Positions 37,537 through 46,572 of a stretch of 57,944 nucleotides of DNA are shown here, one piece after another. This DNA comes from Clostridium sp. (GTDB lineage Bacteria > Bacillota > Clostridia > Clostridiales > Clostridiaceae), in the NCBI RefSeq assembly GCF_026168755.1, contig NZ_JAPFDR010000016.1, positions 1 through 57,944 of the forward strand, written 5' to 3'. Under the pieces are notes generated by a model. It did no database searches. It saw only the letters and a program-made list of their open reading frames with translations, and was not told the DNA's origin. Every line of letters starts with the position of its first letter. Within the stretch, counting starts at the first letter, position 1. The position numbers and the translations under genes are program-made.

Positions 37537-37555
37537 TAGATAAAATTCGACAAAT
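37537..37555 (+). promoter_or_regulatory. Weaker CGACA-type repeat upstream of the LytTR regulator
   Basis: TAGATAAAATTCGACAAAT resembles the sites at 26320 and 40275 (one good and one degenerate half-site, 10 bases apart). A TATTAT at 37574-37579 could be the -10. It may allow autoregulation. This is the weakest of the three. Confidence 0.3.
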
Positions 37556-37855
37556 GTTAAAAGGAAATAATTATATTATAAAGAGTAGCGTTGATAGAAA
37601 AGTAAAAAATTAAAAAAAAATACATATAAAAGAATGTTTTAAGGGTAAAATTAGTAGTTTAAAGACAAAAATAATTAATTTTAAGAAAATAAAGTTATAA
37701 TAAACATGATTATGCAATGATTATATAATAATCAATATCAATCCATGTGTTGTAAAATTATAATTAGAGATTTTGCTTAGGAGCATTATTAATAACAATG
37801 TAAATTTAATCTAGATTTACAAATGGATTGATTTACAAAAAAGAGGTCAACAATG

Positions 37856-37894
37856 AAAACTATTCTATTCACCCTTTAGAGTAGTTTTTATTTT
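37856..37894 (+). terminator. Terminator or attenuator in the leader of the LytTR regulator gene
   Basis: AAAACTATTCTA (37856-37867) pairs with TAGAGTAGTTTT (37877-37888) and T's follow. An 8-codon ORF with its own SD (AAGAGG; peptide MKTILFTL) starts at 37853 and runs through the 5' arm. That could couple translation to termination, or it may be chance. Confidence 0.6.
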
Positions 37895-37996
37895 ATATAA
37901 AATTATTTAATGGTGTTGAAAAATATTAAATAATTTGATTTAATCTAAATAATAAAATAGTTAAAGTGTTGTTTTGTTAAAGGAGAGTTATTACAA

Positions 37997-38710
37997 ATGA
38001 AAATAGCTGTATGTGATGATAATGAAATACAATTAGATTTAATGAATAAGTATATTAAAGAATGGGCTAAAAAGGGGAAAGTAGATATATATATTGATAC
38101 ATTTAAAAGTGCAGAAGAATTTTTATTTAAATGGGAAGATTATCAAAAATACGACATTATATTTTTAGATATAGAAATGCAAATGATGTCAGGGGTTGAA
38201 TTATCTAATATAATTAGAAAACGAAATAAAATTGTAGATATAGTATTTGCCACAGGTATATTTAAATATGCTCTCCATGGATATAAAGTAGGGGCATTAC
38301 AATATTTACTGAAACCTATAAAAAAAGAGGATATAGCTGAGTGTTTAGATAATACTAAAAATAGAATAAAAGATGAAAATGATATTTCTAAGTATATAAC
38401 TATAGAGATGCCTAAAAAAAGTATGAAATTAAACTATGATAATATTCAATATTGTATTATGTTTTCTCCATACATAGATATTCACACTACTTCAGATAAA
38501 ATTACACTTAGAAAAAAAATAAGTGATATAGAGGCCTTGTTACCAAAGGAAACATTTATAAGATGTCATAGATCTTATTTGGTAAATTTAAAATATATAA
38601 AAACAGTAACTAAAGATAATATTATATTAGATAGTGGAGTAAAAATACCTATAAGTAGGGGGAAATATAATGAAGTTAATGATGCATTTATAAATTATTT
38701 CTGTGAATAA
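37997..38710 (+). CDS. LytTR-family response regulator (AgrA/VirR type)
   Basis: The 237-residue product has a receiver domain (1-125) with Asp7/Asp8 and phospho-acceptor Asp58 in IIFLDIEMQ. A LytTR DNA-binding domain follows at about 140-237, including FIRCHRSYLVNLKYIK. AGGAGAG precedes the ATG. LytTR regulators bind direct repeats and often control toxins, adhesins and quorum-sensing genes; VirR of C. perfringens is an example. The kinase gene follows, and surface-protein genes flank both. Direct repeats upstream of 26556 and 40413 are candidate targets. No agrD- or agrB-like gene is present. Confidence 0.92.
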   Translation: MKIAVCDDNEIQLDLMNKYIKEWAKKGKVDIYIDTFKSAEEFLFKWEDYQKYDIIFLDIEMQMMSGVELSNIIRKRNKIVDIVFATGIFKYALHGYKVGALQYLLKPIKKEDIAECLDNTKNRIKDENDISKYITIEMPKKSMKLNYDNIQYCIMFSPYIDIHTTSDKITLRKKISDIEALLPKETFIRCHRSYLVNLKYIKTVTKDNIILDSGVKIPISRGKYNEVNDAFINYFCE

Positions 38711-38741
38711 GCATATAAAAACTTTATATAGGAGAAGACAA

Positions 38742-40022
38742 ATGGAGAAAAATATAATATATGAGATTATAAACAGTTTTATAGGGGTATTTATGCCAGT
38801 ATATTTTATCAATAAAATGATACCCAGTAATAATAAAACTAAATACATATTATATAGTTGTTTAACGTTTATATTATATATATTAATATTAATATCAAGC
38901 TATAATTACTCTATAAATATTTATTTACAATACTCGACATGTATAATACCTTTATCATATTTGATATTATCTAAAGAAGGTAGTTTATGGGAAAAAATAT
39001 TTTGTATATCTTTTTATATATCTGGAATGTCTATAATATTAGCTATTTGTATAACAGAAATTGAATTGATGAAAAAATTTGGAGTTGTCCTTTCTGTTAA
39101 AAATATTTTTATACAAAGCTTTTGGTTTATGATGTTAGTTAGAAGTTTAGATTTAATATTTATATATATAGTTTCTAAAAGTATGGATTTTTTAAAATAT
39201 ATAAGTGGAAAAATGTTGTTAATGCTAAGTATTGTCTTTATAGGAAATGCAATGATAGCAGATTTTATTGTAGAATATACAGTAAAGGGTTTACAACCTT
39301 CAGGATATTTTTTTATTGTTATTAGTTTAGGGTTATTATTTATTCAAATTGCAACTTTTTACATATTAAATACTATTTCTAAGATTATAGAAGAAAAATT
39401 TATTTTAGAAGTCAAGTTAAAAAGTAAGCAAAATGATGAAGATATAATGAGGATGCATAAAGAAATAAGAGGGTGGAGACATGATATGAGGAATCATGTT
39501 AACACAGTTTTAGGGTTGCTTGAAAGAAATCAACTTAATAAGGCTATTGAATATATACATGAAATAGATAAAGTAACTAGTGAGTTTGAGAAATTGAGAT
39601 ATACTGACAATATAGCAGTTGATTCCATTTTATCAAGCAAAATTAATTTGGCTAAAGAAAAGGGTGTAGAAATTGGGTTAGAATTAAATGTATCTTCTGA
39701 GATAAAGTTATCTAACGTAGAGATATGCACTTTGCTTGGAAATTTATTGGATAACTCTATTGAAGCCTGTGAGAAGGTTGAAAAAAATAAATTTATAACT
39801 TTGAAAATATTAGGTATAGATGATAAGTTAATTATCAGAATTAGAAATAGTACTAATGGAAGCTTGAAGGAAGTTGGTGGGATTTTTAAAACTACTAAGA
39901 TTCGTGGTATGCATGGAATTGGTCTTTCTCAAATAGATAGTGTTGTAGAAAAGTATGGGGGATATATAAAAAGAGTTCATGAAAATAATATCTTTGATAC
40001 AGCTATAATGATAAACTATTAA
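38742..40022 (+). CDS. AgrC-like sensor histidine kinase (GHKL type)
   Basis: The 426-residue kinase has six or seven membrane helices in its first about 210 residues. A coiled region (EEKFILEVKLKSKQNDEDIMRMHKEI) and the H-box RHDMRNH with His247 follow. The GHKL ATPase has N-box LLGNLLDNSIEACE and GMHGIGLSQIDSVVEKYGG. ATG 38742 follows GGAGAAG; an upstream GTG at 38703 is in frame but lacks an SD. The multispan sensor fits peptide ligands, as in AgrC and VirS. No precursor peptide gene is visible, so the signal is unknown. It forms an operon with the LytTR regulator. Confidence 0.9.
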   Translation: MEKNIIYEIINSFIGVFMPVYFINKMIPSNNKTKYILYSCLTFILYILILISSYNYSINIYLQYSTCIIPLSYLILSKEGSLWEKIFCISFYISGMSIILAICITEIELMKKFGVVLSVKNIFIQSFWFMMLVRSLDLIFIYIVSKSMDFLKYISGKMLLMLSIVFIGNAMIADFIVEYTVKGLQPSGYFFIVISLGLLFIQIATFYILNTISKIIEEKFILEVKLKSKQNDEDIMRMHKEIRGWRHDMRNHVNTVLGLLERNQLNKAIEYIHEIDKVTSEFEKLRYTDNIAVDSILSSKINLAKEKGVEIGLELNVSSEIKLSNVEICTLLGNLLDNSIEACEKVEKNKFITLKILGIDDKLIIRIRNSTNGSLKEVGGIFKTTKIRGMHGIGLSQIDSVVEKYGGYIKRVHENNIFDTAIMINY

Positions 40023-40274
40023 AATAAATTTAAATAAGTATTGATTAAACATTTAGTATCTAGTAATTATAGGAGATTAAGATGATTGTTAGATATTAGA
40101 TGTTTTTATATTTATGTGTAGTTTTGTTCTTACTATAAGCAGTATATATGGTGAAATGGCAGTTATGAATATTCTTGTTTAGAAGTAAAAATATAGATTT
40201 AATGACAGTTTTGTGAAAAGAATTAGTAAATATTAAAGAGTTAGATTTATAGATAAGCTATTTGATATAAAAAT

Positions 40275-40293
40275 ACGACAATTTACGACAAAA
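40275..40293 (+). promoter_or_regulatory. CGACA direct repeat, candidate LytTR site, upstream of 40413
   Basis: ACGACAATTTACGACAAAA has two exact ACGACAA half-sites 10 bases apart. TATAAT lies at 40322-40327. In the leader just below the promoter, the hairpin arms ATATTGCTG and CAGTGATAT (about 40338-40361) enclose TGCGCG, a GC-rich island that is striking in this sequence. Confidence 0.5.
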
Positions 40294-40412
40294 TGTATTA
40301 AAATAAAAAAATATATATTATTATAATGTCATGATGAATATTGCTGTGCGCGCAGTGATATAAAATAAATGATTAAATAATGAATTATTAAATAATGGAG
40401 GGAATTTTTATT

Positions 40413-41030
40413 ATGAAAAAGAAATTATTATCAGTATTAATGGCAGGAGCTTTAGTAGCAACAAGTTCAGTAAATGCATTTGCTACAGGTAAAGATTATG
40501 TAGTTTCAGAGGGAGAAGGACAAGATGCACAAATAGAAGTAATAGGGAATATTGCAGATGAACAAAACCAAGTAGTGCCAGGTACTATAAGTGTTACAGT
40601 TCCAACAACTACAGCTTTTACAGTTGATAAAGATGGGAAGTTAACAGCTCCAGACATAAACATTAAAAGTGATGGAGAAGAAGCTGTTGAGGTAATTGCA
40701 TATAGTTTTAAAGATACTACAAAGGGTAGTAAAATAACAGTTGTAAGTGAAAGCGATGCTAGACAGTCAAATGCAGAGAGAACAAAAGTTTCTTTAAATC
40801 TTCAAGGGAATGAGAATACTGTTGCTTTAATGTCAGAAGAAGGATCTTCAAAAGGGATATATAATCTAGATGGTAGTGCTGCTCAAGAAAATGCTGTAAT
40901 AGGAACTGTAAAAGCTAGTCAACCATTAAGTTTAAAGTTAACAGGATATGCAGGAACTGCAAATGATTCTCTTACAGAAGCGGTAAGTGATAATTTTACA
41001 TTAGTATTAAAACTTAAAAAATCAAGATAA
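40413..41030 (+). CDS. Secreted single-domain protein of the VPT-domain family
   Basis: The 205-residue product has a signal peptide (MKKKLLSVLMAGALVATSSVNAFA). Almost all the rest is one beta-rich domain: SVTVPTTTAFTVDKDGKL, then EEAVEVIAYSFKD, a VSLNLQG strand, LKLTGYAG and a final NFTLVLKLKKS. The same pattern closes the proteins at 41702 and 43793 and, more distantly, those at 46573 and 26556. I call it the VPT domain here for convenience. It recalls WxL domains in position and strand layout but lacks the WxL motif. GGAGGG precedes ATG 40413. A strong terminator follows, so this gene is probably made in excess as the basic subunit, which is inference. Confidence 0.8.
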   Translation: MKKKLLSVLMAGALVATSSVNAFATGKDYVVSEGEGQDAQIEVIGNIADEQNQVVPGTISVTVPTTTAFTVDKDGKLTAPDINIKSDGEEAVEVIAYSFKDTTKGSKITVVSESDARQSNAERTKVSLNLQGNENTVALMSEEGSSKGIYNLDGSAAQENAVIGTVKASQPLSLKLTGYAGTANDSLTEAVSDNFTLVLKLKKSR

Positions 41031-41053
41031 ATTTAAAAATAAATAAAAACATT

Positions 41054-41089
41054 AAAATTCCATAATAATGTAAATTATTATGGAATTTT
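41054..41089 (+). terminator. Terminator after the 40413 gene
   Basis: AAAATTCCATAATAA (41054-41068) pairs perfectly with TTATTATGGAATTTT (41075-41089). Confidence 0.75.
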
Positions 41090-41135
41090 AATAGATATGG
41101 ATCAAAGTAAATTCTAAAAGAAAGGAAGTATCATT

Positions 41136-41660
41136 ATGAGTAATAAAATAGTAAAAAAAATTAATGTTAAAATTATAATAATAATATTGTTACTTTTAGC
41201 TGTTGCGTCTGTAGGAACATATTATGTATATAATAAAAATAAAAGTAAAAATACAACTTCTGAAAATGGTGCAGCAATTTCAGGTTATGTTCTTTCAGAT
41301 GGAGCAGAACCAGGTTTATCTGATGAAGAAATAAGAGAATTATTACAAAAACAAGTAGATGAATCAAGCATTTCTTTTAGTATTTCTTCAGATCCTGTAT
41401 TTAAAAATAAAAGAGCTTTCATTGTTATGGCTAATCCAAGATATAATGCATATGACATAGATTATGTTATAACTGTTAATGGAAAAGAAATAATAAGAAC
41501 AGCTAAAATAGCACCTAACCAATATATTGAAGAGGTTGAATTAAGAGAAGCTTTACCTAAGGGGACTCATAGTGGTGAAGCGCTTGTAACTGGTTATAAT
41601 AGAGAAACAGGTGAAAAAGTAGGAGAAACTATAGTAGAAGTTACAATAACATCTCAATAA
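41136..41660 (+). CDS. Small N-terminally anchored extracellular protein
   Basis: The 174-residue product has one membrane segment at about residues 11-28 with a basic N-terminus, and then an outside-facing domain. Conserved blocks shared with the 46032 product are GLSDEEIRELLQKQVDESS, SFSISSDPVF, NPRYNAYDIDYVI and APNQYIEEVEL, then an ALPKGTHSGEALV strand. The layout suggests an uncleaved signal anchor with a beta-sandwich ectodomain. I do not know its function. It alternates with VPT-domain genes, so an assembly or anchoring role is possible. The next gene starts 41 bases downstream. Confidence 0.8.
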   Translation: MSNKIVKKINVKIIIIILLLLAVASVGTYYVYNKNKSKNTTSENGAAISGYVLSDGAEPGLSDEEIRELLQKQVDESSISFSISSDPVFKNKRAFIVMANPRYNAYDIDYVITVNGKEIIRTAKIAPNQYIEEVELREALPKGTHSGEALVTGYNRETGEKVGETIVEVTITSQ

Positions 41661-41701
41661 TTTTGTATTTATATAAAAATAAAAAATGAAGGAGGTGGAG
41701 T

Positions 41702-43669
41702 ATGAAAAGAAATAAGATTTTGAAAATTTTATTTAGTAAGGGGTTATATTCTATATTATCAATTTCAATTACTGTAACTATGCTTAGTGGAATTACTGTA
41801 ATTTTAAGAAATGATATAAAAGAGATTAAAGCATATGTCAGATCGATTATAGAGGGTGATCCTAATTATAAAAAAGTACAGGAATCCGTAAGTGAAAGTA
41901 TGCATAGAGGGGTTATTGATATTGAAGCTTTTGCTGAGGACACAAGTGAAGAAAAAACTATAACTTCTAGTGGAGTTCAGAATGGTTATGACAATTTTAC
42001 TCCAAGTAATAATAGTAGTACTTCAAATAACTCATCTAGTACAAATAATAGTAGTTTAAATAGTACATCAAGTAGTAATTCCAATAATAGCGCCAATAAA
42101 GAAGAAAGCTTTGTTGATAAATCAGCTTTCTCTGGCCAAGATGTAATCATTTCTGAAGGACAACCTTTTAATCCTATGAATGCATTACAACTTTCAGCTA
42201 CAGACATAGATGGTAAAAACATAACTAATTCAATAGTTATAGAAGAAAATAATGTAGATATATATAAACCAGGAGTTTATAATGTAAAAGCATACATAGA
42301 ACTAAAAAATAATGTGAGATTAAACAAAAAGTTTGTAGTAAGAGTAGAACCAACAGTATTAGATTTAGCAGTTAACAATGTTGAAACTTCAAAAATAGAG
42401 TTGCAAAAAAATGAAAAGTATAACATGAACTTTGATGTTTACTCATCAAAAAGCTATTTAGATGTAGAAAAAGTTGTTATAAATAAAGAAGAATATGAAG
42501 TTAACAGAATATCTCAAGAAAATATAGAAAGATATGAAGTTAACTTAGAAGCAAGTTCTAAAGCAGGAACTACTACTTTAAAATTACAAAAAGTAATTAT
42601 GTCAGATGGTACTGTAGTTGATACTGACAAAAAAGTCAATGTAGAAGTTTTAAAAGAGGATGCATATTTAACTAATGTTGTTGTGGAAGATAGAAGTAGT
42701 GATACAGGAAAGATTAAAGTAGCCTTTCAGCTGATGGATATTGACGATACTATAAAAGATCCTAAAATTCATATATATAATGAAAAAAATGAATTAGTAG
42801 TAGAAAAAGAATTTAAGGAAAGTACTACTTTACCGTATACGAAGCTTTCTACTACGATCAATGTGGATAAAGCTGGAGATTATATAGTTAAGGTTGTTGC
42901 TAGTAGAAATATTTTAGAAAATGAAGATAAGATTTACGATAATTCAAAGATAGTTGAGTTGCTTTCTAAAGAGATTTCAGTAAATTTAGAAAAATCAGAA
43001 GTGGATAATAAAGATGAAACTTTAGAACAGTCAGATAGCACTGAAGATTTACCACTTGAGGAAAGTGAAGGCTATTCTTTAAAAGCTAGAAGGGCAAGAA
43101 ATTCAGCTACAGATGTAAGTATAAATGATTCAACTTCTCATAATCATCAAATTGCTATAACAGGAAATATTGCTGATTATAAAAATGAAATAAAACCTGG
43201 AACAGTACAAGTTGTAGTACCAACAACTGCTTCGTTTAAGGTTGATAATAATGGAAACTTTACAGCACCATCTATTATAATTAAAAATAATGGAGAGGAA
43301 GCAGTAGATGTTTATGCATATAAATTTATAGATGTAAATGGAACAAGTGGCATAAATATTAAAAGTGAACAAAATGTTACCGAAAATCCAGAGGTTACAG
43401 CAAGAAATAATATATCATTAAATATTTCAGGAAGATTTTCAACAGCTTATTTTAAGAGTGAAGATACAAATTCAGGCAAGAATGGCGTTTATGAAGATTC
43501 TAATTTAACAAAAATTTCTGAAAATGGTATAAAAATATCGACAGTACATGCGAATTCAAGTGATAAATTAACTTTAAATGGAAAAGCAGGAAAAGAAAGC
43601 TCAGGAATTGATACAGCTATAAAAGATACATTTACTTTAATATTAAAAATTAAAAAATCCACAAATTAA
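41702..43669 (+). CDS. Membrane-anchored VPT-domain protein with Ig-like domain
   Basis: The 655-residue product has an N-terminal signal anchor (about 12-33) and a conserved stalk (SIIEGDPNYKKVQESV). A Ser/Asn-rich linker leads to an Ig-like DUF5011-type domain (ending VYNVKAYIELKN) and two beta domains. A C-terminal VPT domain begins GTVQVVVPTTASFKVD and ends FTLILKIKKS. It is collinear with the 43793 product over its full length except the linkers. AAGGAGGTGG precedes ATG. It is probably translated with 41136 as one operon; a terminator follows. It could form a stalk that presents the VPT domain away from the membrane. Confidence 0.8.
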   Translation: MKRNKILKILFSKGLYSILSISITVTMLSGITVILRNDIKEIKAYVRSIIEGDPNYKKVQESVSESMHRGVIDIEAFAEDTSEEKTITSSGVQNGYDNFTPSNNSSTSNNSSSTNNSSLNSTSSSNSNNSANKEESFVDKSAFSGQDVIISEGQPFNPMNALQLSATDIDGKNITNSIVIEENNVDIYKPGVYNVKAYIELKNNVRLNKKFVVRVEPTVLDLAVNNVETSKIELQKNEKYNMNFDVYSSKSYLDVEKVVINKEEYEVNRISQENIERYEVNLEASSKAGTTTLKLQKVIMSDGTVVDTDKKVNVEVLKEDAYLTNVVVEDRSSDTGKIKVAFQLMDIDDTIKDPKIHIYNEKNELVVEKEFKESTTLPYTKLSTTINVDKAGDYIVKVVASRNILENEDKIYDNSKIVELLSKEISVNLEKSEVDNKDETLEQSDSTEDLPLEESEGYSLKARRARNSATDVSINDSTSHNHQIAITGNIADYKNEIKPGTVQVVVPTTASFKVDNNGNFTAPSIIIKNNGEEAVDVYAYKFIDVNGTSGINIKSEQNVTENPEVTARNNISLNISGRFSTAYFKSEDTNSGKNGVYEDSNLTKISENGIKISTVHANSSDKLTLNGKAGKESSGIDTAIKDTFTLILKIKKSTN

Positions 43670-43676
43670 TAATGTT

Positions 43677-43729
43677 AAAAATCAACTTAATAAATGTATA
43701 GCTGTATATATTTTTAAGTTGATTTTTTT
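43677..43729 (+). terminator. Terminator after the 41702 gene
   Basis: AAAAATCAACTTAA (43677-43690) pairs with TTAAGTTGATTTTT (43714-43727) and T's follow. Confidence 0.7.
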
Positions 43730-43792
43730 GCAACAGAAAATTTTAGCAAAGCATAAAATTTTTAGAAAATATGATTTGTGGGGATGTGAGAT

Positions 43793-45982
43793 ATGAAAAA
43801 GGATAAGATTATAAATAACTTAAAAGAAGTACTTACTAATAAAAAGAAACGTTCAATGTTATTAATTATAAGTGCTGTTGGAATTATTTTCACAGTTTTA
43901 ATATTTAAAGCGGACTACATAAAGTCTGTAATTGATGGTGATCCTAACTATGAAAAGCTAAAAGAAAAGATGGCTGTTTATGCTTATAGAAAGACTATTA
44001 GTTTAGAAGAGTTTGAAGAAGGTGGAAAGCTAGTTGAAGATAGCTCAGATAAACCGAAAGGTCCTATAACGGCAGCAAATGTTTTAGGAGGATTTGATCA
44101 ATATACTCCAACTTCAGTTACAAATGATGATTCGGATGAGAATAGCAATAGTAATTGGAGTGGCACTAATATAAATAATACAAATACAAGTAATGATGTA
44201 AATAACACTAATTCTAATAGCACAACTAATAACACACAAGGACAATCTAATGTTAATAAAGAAGAAGCTATCATTGATAAATCATCATTTACAGGGAAAG
44301 ACGTAATTGTTTTAGAAGGAGAGAAATTTGATCCATTTGAAATATTACAATTATCTGCTAGAGATATAGATGGAAAAAACATAACTAATAAAATAGTTAT
44401 ATCAGAAAATAATGTAAATATATATAAACCTGGATTGTATGATGTAAAAGCTAATGTTGAGTTAAGTGATGGTAGAAAGCTTTATAAGGAGTTTTTAGTA
44501 AGGGTAGAACCAGTAAAACTGCAATTAGCAGTAAAAGATATTGAAGTTTCAAAAGGGATTTTACAAAAAAAAGAAATGTATAATATGAGCTTTAAAGTAA
44601 ATTCATCGAAAAATTACTTAGATATAGCTACAGTTAATATTAATGGAAAAGAGTATTATCCTAATAAAGTTGCTACAAGAGGCTTCTTTAATAAGTATGA
44701 TACATATTCAATTCAATTAGTAGCAAGTGATAAAGCTGGAATTGAAAATATTAATTTCAATACTATAACTATGTCAGATGGAACAGTAATTGATATTAAT
44801 GAATTTACAAGTATAGAAGTTTTAAAAGATAAAGCAACTATAAGTGATGTACTTATAGAAAAAGTAGAAAGTAATAGCGGAGAAGTTAAAATATCATTTG
44901 AAATTAAAGATGTTGATGATACTATAAAACAATCTAAAATTTATGTGTATGATGAAGATGGAAATATAATAATTGAAGAAGAAGTTGAAAAAAATAAAGC
45001 TATAAACTCTATATTAAATGTAGCTGAAAATGGAATATATACAATAAAAATTATTGCAGATGAAAAAATTGAACTTGTAACTGAAACTACTAAAGATGCA
45101 AAGAAAATAGAACTATATTCAACATCACTAGAAATTGATGCTGTAGAGATTTCATCTGAAAGGCCTAAAGAGAATAATTTAGAAATAAAAACATATACGG
45201 GCGCTACAGATGAAAGTGAAGGTCAAAATGGAAGCGGTGATTCTCCTGGAGATGGAAGTCAAGGTCCAAATGATGGAAGTGATACTCCTTCAGAAGGAGA
45301 TCAAGATCAAAATACTGATAATGATTCATCATCAGGTGGAAGTGAAGATCCAAATGATGGAAGTGGTTCTCAGTCAGATGGAAATCAAGAACAAAATGGT
45401 GGTAATGACTCTTCTACAAATGAAAACACTAGTGGATATGAACAAAAATATAGTACTGGTGACAAATTGACTGCTGAAATAATGACAAAAGGTAAAATGA
45501 CTAATGATGCAGGAGAAACTCCTAAGAAAACTATTAGTGTAACAGTTCCAACTATGGCTAATTTTACTGTAGATAAGGATGCGAATTTTATTGGAACAAC
45601 ATTAAATATCACTAATAATGGTGAAGTTCCTGTAAGTATAAGTGTAGGAAATTTTATAGATGTTAATGGAGATTCTGGAATAAAGTTAGTAACTGATTCA
45701 TCAGTTAAAAGTAATGCTTCAAGAACAAGCTATAAAAGAAATGAAATTAATTTATATGTTGAAGGGCAAAATAATAAGCGTATCTATCTAGGAGATAGAA
45801 ACTTATATCCTAAATTAGGTCAGACTGTTGTAACTGAAGAACAAAAAGAAATAAGTAAGGTTTTGACTGGCAAAAGTTGTCAAATAAAATTATCTGGAGA
45901 AGCTGGAACAAGTGCCTTAGATAGCAATGAACCAATCCAAGATAGGTTTACATTGATTTTAAAAATTAAAAAAAGTTCATAA
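43793..45982 (+). CDS. Membrane-anchored VPT-domain protein, paralog of 41702
   Basis: The 729-residue product repeats the plan of 41702: signal anchor (about 22-39), VIDGDPNYEKLKEK stalk, Ser/Asn/Thr linker, Ig-like domain (GKDVIVLEGEKFDPFEILQL), two beta domains and C-terminal VPT domain (SVTVPTMANFTVD to FTLILKIKKSS). It differs by a Gly/Asp/Ser/Gln-rich low-complexity insert just before the VPT domain (about 480-550, repeated GS-DPNDGSG units), which would lengthen the stalk. The SD is weak (GGGGATGTGAG). It heads a second subcluster with 46032 and 46573. Confidence 0.8.
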   Translation: MKKDKIINNLKEVLTNKKKRSMLLIISAVGIIFTVLIFKADYIKSVIDGDPNYEKLKEKMAVYAYRKTISLEEFEEGGKLVEDSSDKPKGPITAANVLGGFDQYTPTSVTNDDSDENSNSNWSGTNINNTNTSNDVNNTNSNSTTNNTQGQSNVNKEEAIIDKSSFTGKDVIVLEGEKFDPFEILQLSARDIDGKNITNKIVISENNVNIYKPGLYDVKANVELSDGRKLYKEFLVRVEPVKLQLAVKDIEVSKGILQKKEMYNMSFKVNSSKNYLDIATVNINGKEYYPNKVATRGFFNKYDTYSIQLVASDKAGIENINFNTITMSDGTVIDINEFTSIEVLKDKATISDVLIEKVESNSGEVKISFEIKDVDDTIKQSKIYVYDEDGNIIIEEEVEKNKAINSILNVAENGIYTIKIIADEKIELVTETTKDAKKIELYSTSLEIDAVEISSERPKENNLEIKTYTGATDESEGQNGSGDSPGDGSQGPNDGSDTPSEGDQDQNTDNDSSSGGSEDPNDGSGSQSDGNQEQNGGNDSSTNENTSGYEQKYSTGDKLTAEIMTKGKMTNDAGETPKKTISVTVPTMANFTVDKDANFIGTTLNITNNGEVPVSISVGNFIDVNGDSGIKLVTDSSVKSNASRTSYKRNEINLYVEGQNNKRIYLGDRNLYPKLGQTVVTEEQKEISKVLTGKSCQIKLSGEAGTSALDSNEPIQDRFTLILKIKKSS

Positions 45983-46031
45983 ATTTTAAGTCTTATTATA
46001 TTTAGTAAATATATAGAAGGGATAATAAAAA

Positions 46032-46547
46032 ATGAAATTTAATTTAATGAAAAAAAATATTAAGCTTTTTGTAGGGGTTTTTATTCTTATAGGAGTAGGT
46101 ATTGCTTGTGGATTAGGCTTAAATGTATATAAAAATAATTTTGGACAAGTAACTGGAGCAATAATAGAAGAAGGAGTTATACCTGGATATACAGCGGAAC
46201 AAATTCAAGAGATTATGCAAAGAAAAGCAGATGAATCAACATTTTCTTTTGAAATTAACTCAAGACCTATATTTGAAGATGGAAAGTCTGAAGGTAATTT
46301 AAGAATTTATAATCCTGCATATAATAGTTACATAATAGATGTAGAAATAAAATTAGACTCAAATAACCAAACAATATTTAAAAGTGCTAAACTTAAACCA
46401 AATCAATATATAGAAAATGCAAAATTAAGTAAAAAGCTTAAAAAAGGTGAGTATGAAGCAACAGCGACTATAAATGCTTATGCTGATGATGGTGAAACCT
46501 TATTAGGAGTATCAGCAGCTAAGCTAGTTATATCTATTGAAAATTAA
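46032..46547 (+). CDS. Small N-terminally anchored protein, paralog of 41136
   Basis: The 171-residue product has a membrane segment at about residues 9-28 and the same ectodomain blocks as 41136: YTAEQIQEIMQRKADESTFSF, NPAYNSYIIDVEI, KPNQYIENAKL, then KKGEYEATATI. A Cys follows the hydrophobic stretch, but there is no proper lipobox. It lies 49 bases after 43793 and 26 before 46573, clearly in one operon. The repeated pairing with VPT proteins supports a common function, possibly a membrane-tethered partner or chaperone; this is inference. Confidence 0.8.
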   Translation: MKFNLMKKNIKLFVGVFILIGVGIACGLGLNVYKNNFGQVTGAIIEEGVIPGYTAEQIQEIMQRKADESTFSFEINSRPIFEDGKSEGNLRIYNPAYNSYIIDVEIKLDSNNQTIFKSAKLKPNQYIENAKLSKKLKKGEYEATATINAYADDGETLLGVSAAKLVISIEN

Positions 46548-46572
46548 AATTAGTGAAGGGGGGAAATGTTAG

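Larger units (their letters stand above)
36498..37996. other. 1.5-kb intergenic region
   Basis: Between the giant gene and the LytTR regulator there is no large gene. It contains five terminator-like hairpins, one short minus-strand ORF, a candidate small RNA and a candidate LytTR site, each listed separately. A 13-bp palindrome arm AATTTGAAGTGAA (36755-36767) pairs with TTCACTTCAAATT (36772-36784). TGTCC...GGACA near 36551-36568 recalls insertion-sequence ends, but no transposase trace is visible. Confidence 0.6.

Noticed and set aside
36829..40412. agrD/agrB-like signal peptide genes near the AgrC/AgrA-type pair
   Set aside because: I searched both strands of the flanking gaps for a short peptide plus a multispan protease and saw none; the only other ORFs are the 49-codon gene and an 8-codon ORF.
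45210..45470. 86-codon plus-strand ORF inside 43793
   Set aside because: It is an out-of-frame reading of the Gly/Asp/Ser repeat linker, rich in Met and Lys, with no SD.
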